A DNA stretch of 15,229 bases, taken from assembly GCA_023436515.1 (NCBI GenBank), contig JAEZIV010000461.1, positions 1 to 15,229 on the forward strand, written 5' to 3'. This document shows positions 14,849 to 15,229 of the stretch, piece after piece. The position numbers and the translations under genes are program-made. The notes beneath the pieces are model-generated. The model saw nothing but the letters and a program-made list of their open reading frames with translations, was not told where the DNA came from and did not search any database. Positions within the stretch are counted from its first letter, which is position 1; each line of letters opens with the position of its first letter. The stretch is from Bacillota bacterium (GTDB lineage Bacteria; Bacillota; Clostridia; Acetivibrionales; DSM-1351).

Positions 14849-15014
14849 TTGACTTATTTAAATCAATTATACGCAGTTCTATTTTTTTATACCTACACAT
14901 GTAAATATATTCTATAAATGTATAAAAATATAAGTTAGTGATAATAATACTACTATTAATCAGTTAATACATATAGCATTGATGAATTTTGTGACAGAAA
15001 GGTTTAGGTAAGCT

Positions 15015-15229
15015 ATGAGGGATTTATCCGATGATGCAGTTCTTACACTTATTATAAATGCAAAAGCCGGTGACAGACAAGCCCAGGCCACTTTGGTGGA
15101 AAAGAATGTTGGGCTCGTCTGGAGTATTGTAAAAAGGTTTCAAAATCGGGGTTACGAAGTTGATGATTTATATCAAATTGGAAGCATCGGTCTGATTAAA
15201 GCCATCAATAAGTTTGATGCGTCTTATGA
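15015..15229 (+). CDS. sigF: RNA polymerase sigma-F factor (N-terminal part, cut by window)
   Basis: The forespore-specific sigma factor, held by SpoIIAB until SpoIIAA releases it. The visible 71 codons cover region 1.2 and the start of region 2: LVEKNVGLVWSIVKRFQNRG, then YEVDDLYQIGSIGLIKAINK, then FDASY, closely matching SigF. NRGYE and the position after spoIIAB favour SigF over SigG. ATG 15015 follows the ribosome-like AGGTAA at 15006-15011. The frame is still open at the right edge. It is separated from spoIIAB by an unusual 166-bp AT-rich spacer in which I find no clear terminator or promoter. Confidence 0.93.
   Translation, partial: MRDLSDDAVLTLIINAKAGDRQAQATLVEKNVGLVWSIVKRFQNRGYEVDDLYQIGSIGLIKAINKFDASY

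Overview
The window looks like a chromosomal segment of a low-GC, endospore-forming member of the Clostridia. The evidence is AT-rich spacers, strong AGGAGG-type ribosome sites, TTG/GTG starts, the spoIIAA-spoIIAB-sigF sporulation locus, and the Firmicutes cluster hprK-murB-rapZ-yvcK-whiA. A relative of the cellulolytic clostridia (Ruminiclostridium/Acetivibrio) is my guess from gene style only; no taxonomic marker gene is present.

Layout, left to right. Bases 3-140 are the 3' end of an unrecognised gene. An aldo/keto reductase with a ferredoxin-like C-terminus (324-1421) follows, with its own promoter and terminator. Next is a promoter, a yybP-ykoY (Mn2+) riboswitch and a terminator that control a TerC-family membrane protein (1979-2821). 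A bidirectional terminator separates terC from a 39-residue Cys-rich membrane mini-protein on the minus strand (2894-3013), too short for usual gene calling. Bases 3203-3614 hold 3.8 tandem copies of a 108-bp repeat, whose end supplies the ribosome site of an unrecognised Cys-containing, possibly Sm-like protein (3619-4014). Then come a CCA-adding enzyme with an HD domain, a DUF554 membrane protein, and two tRNA-Gly genes (GCC, TCC) with a textbook promoter and terminator.

The right half is one long same-strand run: hprK (carbon catabolite kinase), murB (peptidoglycan precursor), rapZ and yvcK (overlapping by ATGA), a glycogen debranching enzyme, and whiA. A SigH-like promoter then opens spoIIAA-spoIIAB-sigF, with sigF cut by the window edge. 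The run joins carbon sensing, envelope synthesis and glycogen use, and leads into the sporulation switch.

The least ordinary signal is the 108-bp repeat. Each complete unit can fold into a three-way-junction shape. The copies differ mainly in loop and unpaired bases while the stems are kept. A degenerate 26-bp relative of its right end lies directly upstream of spoIIAB, again just before the start codon. This points to a structured RNA or small mobile element rather than the repetitive protein that the open frames would suggest.
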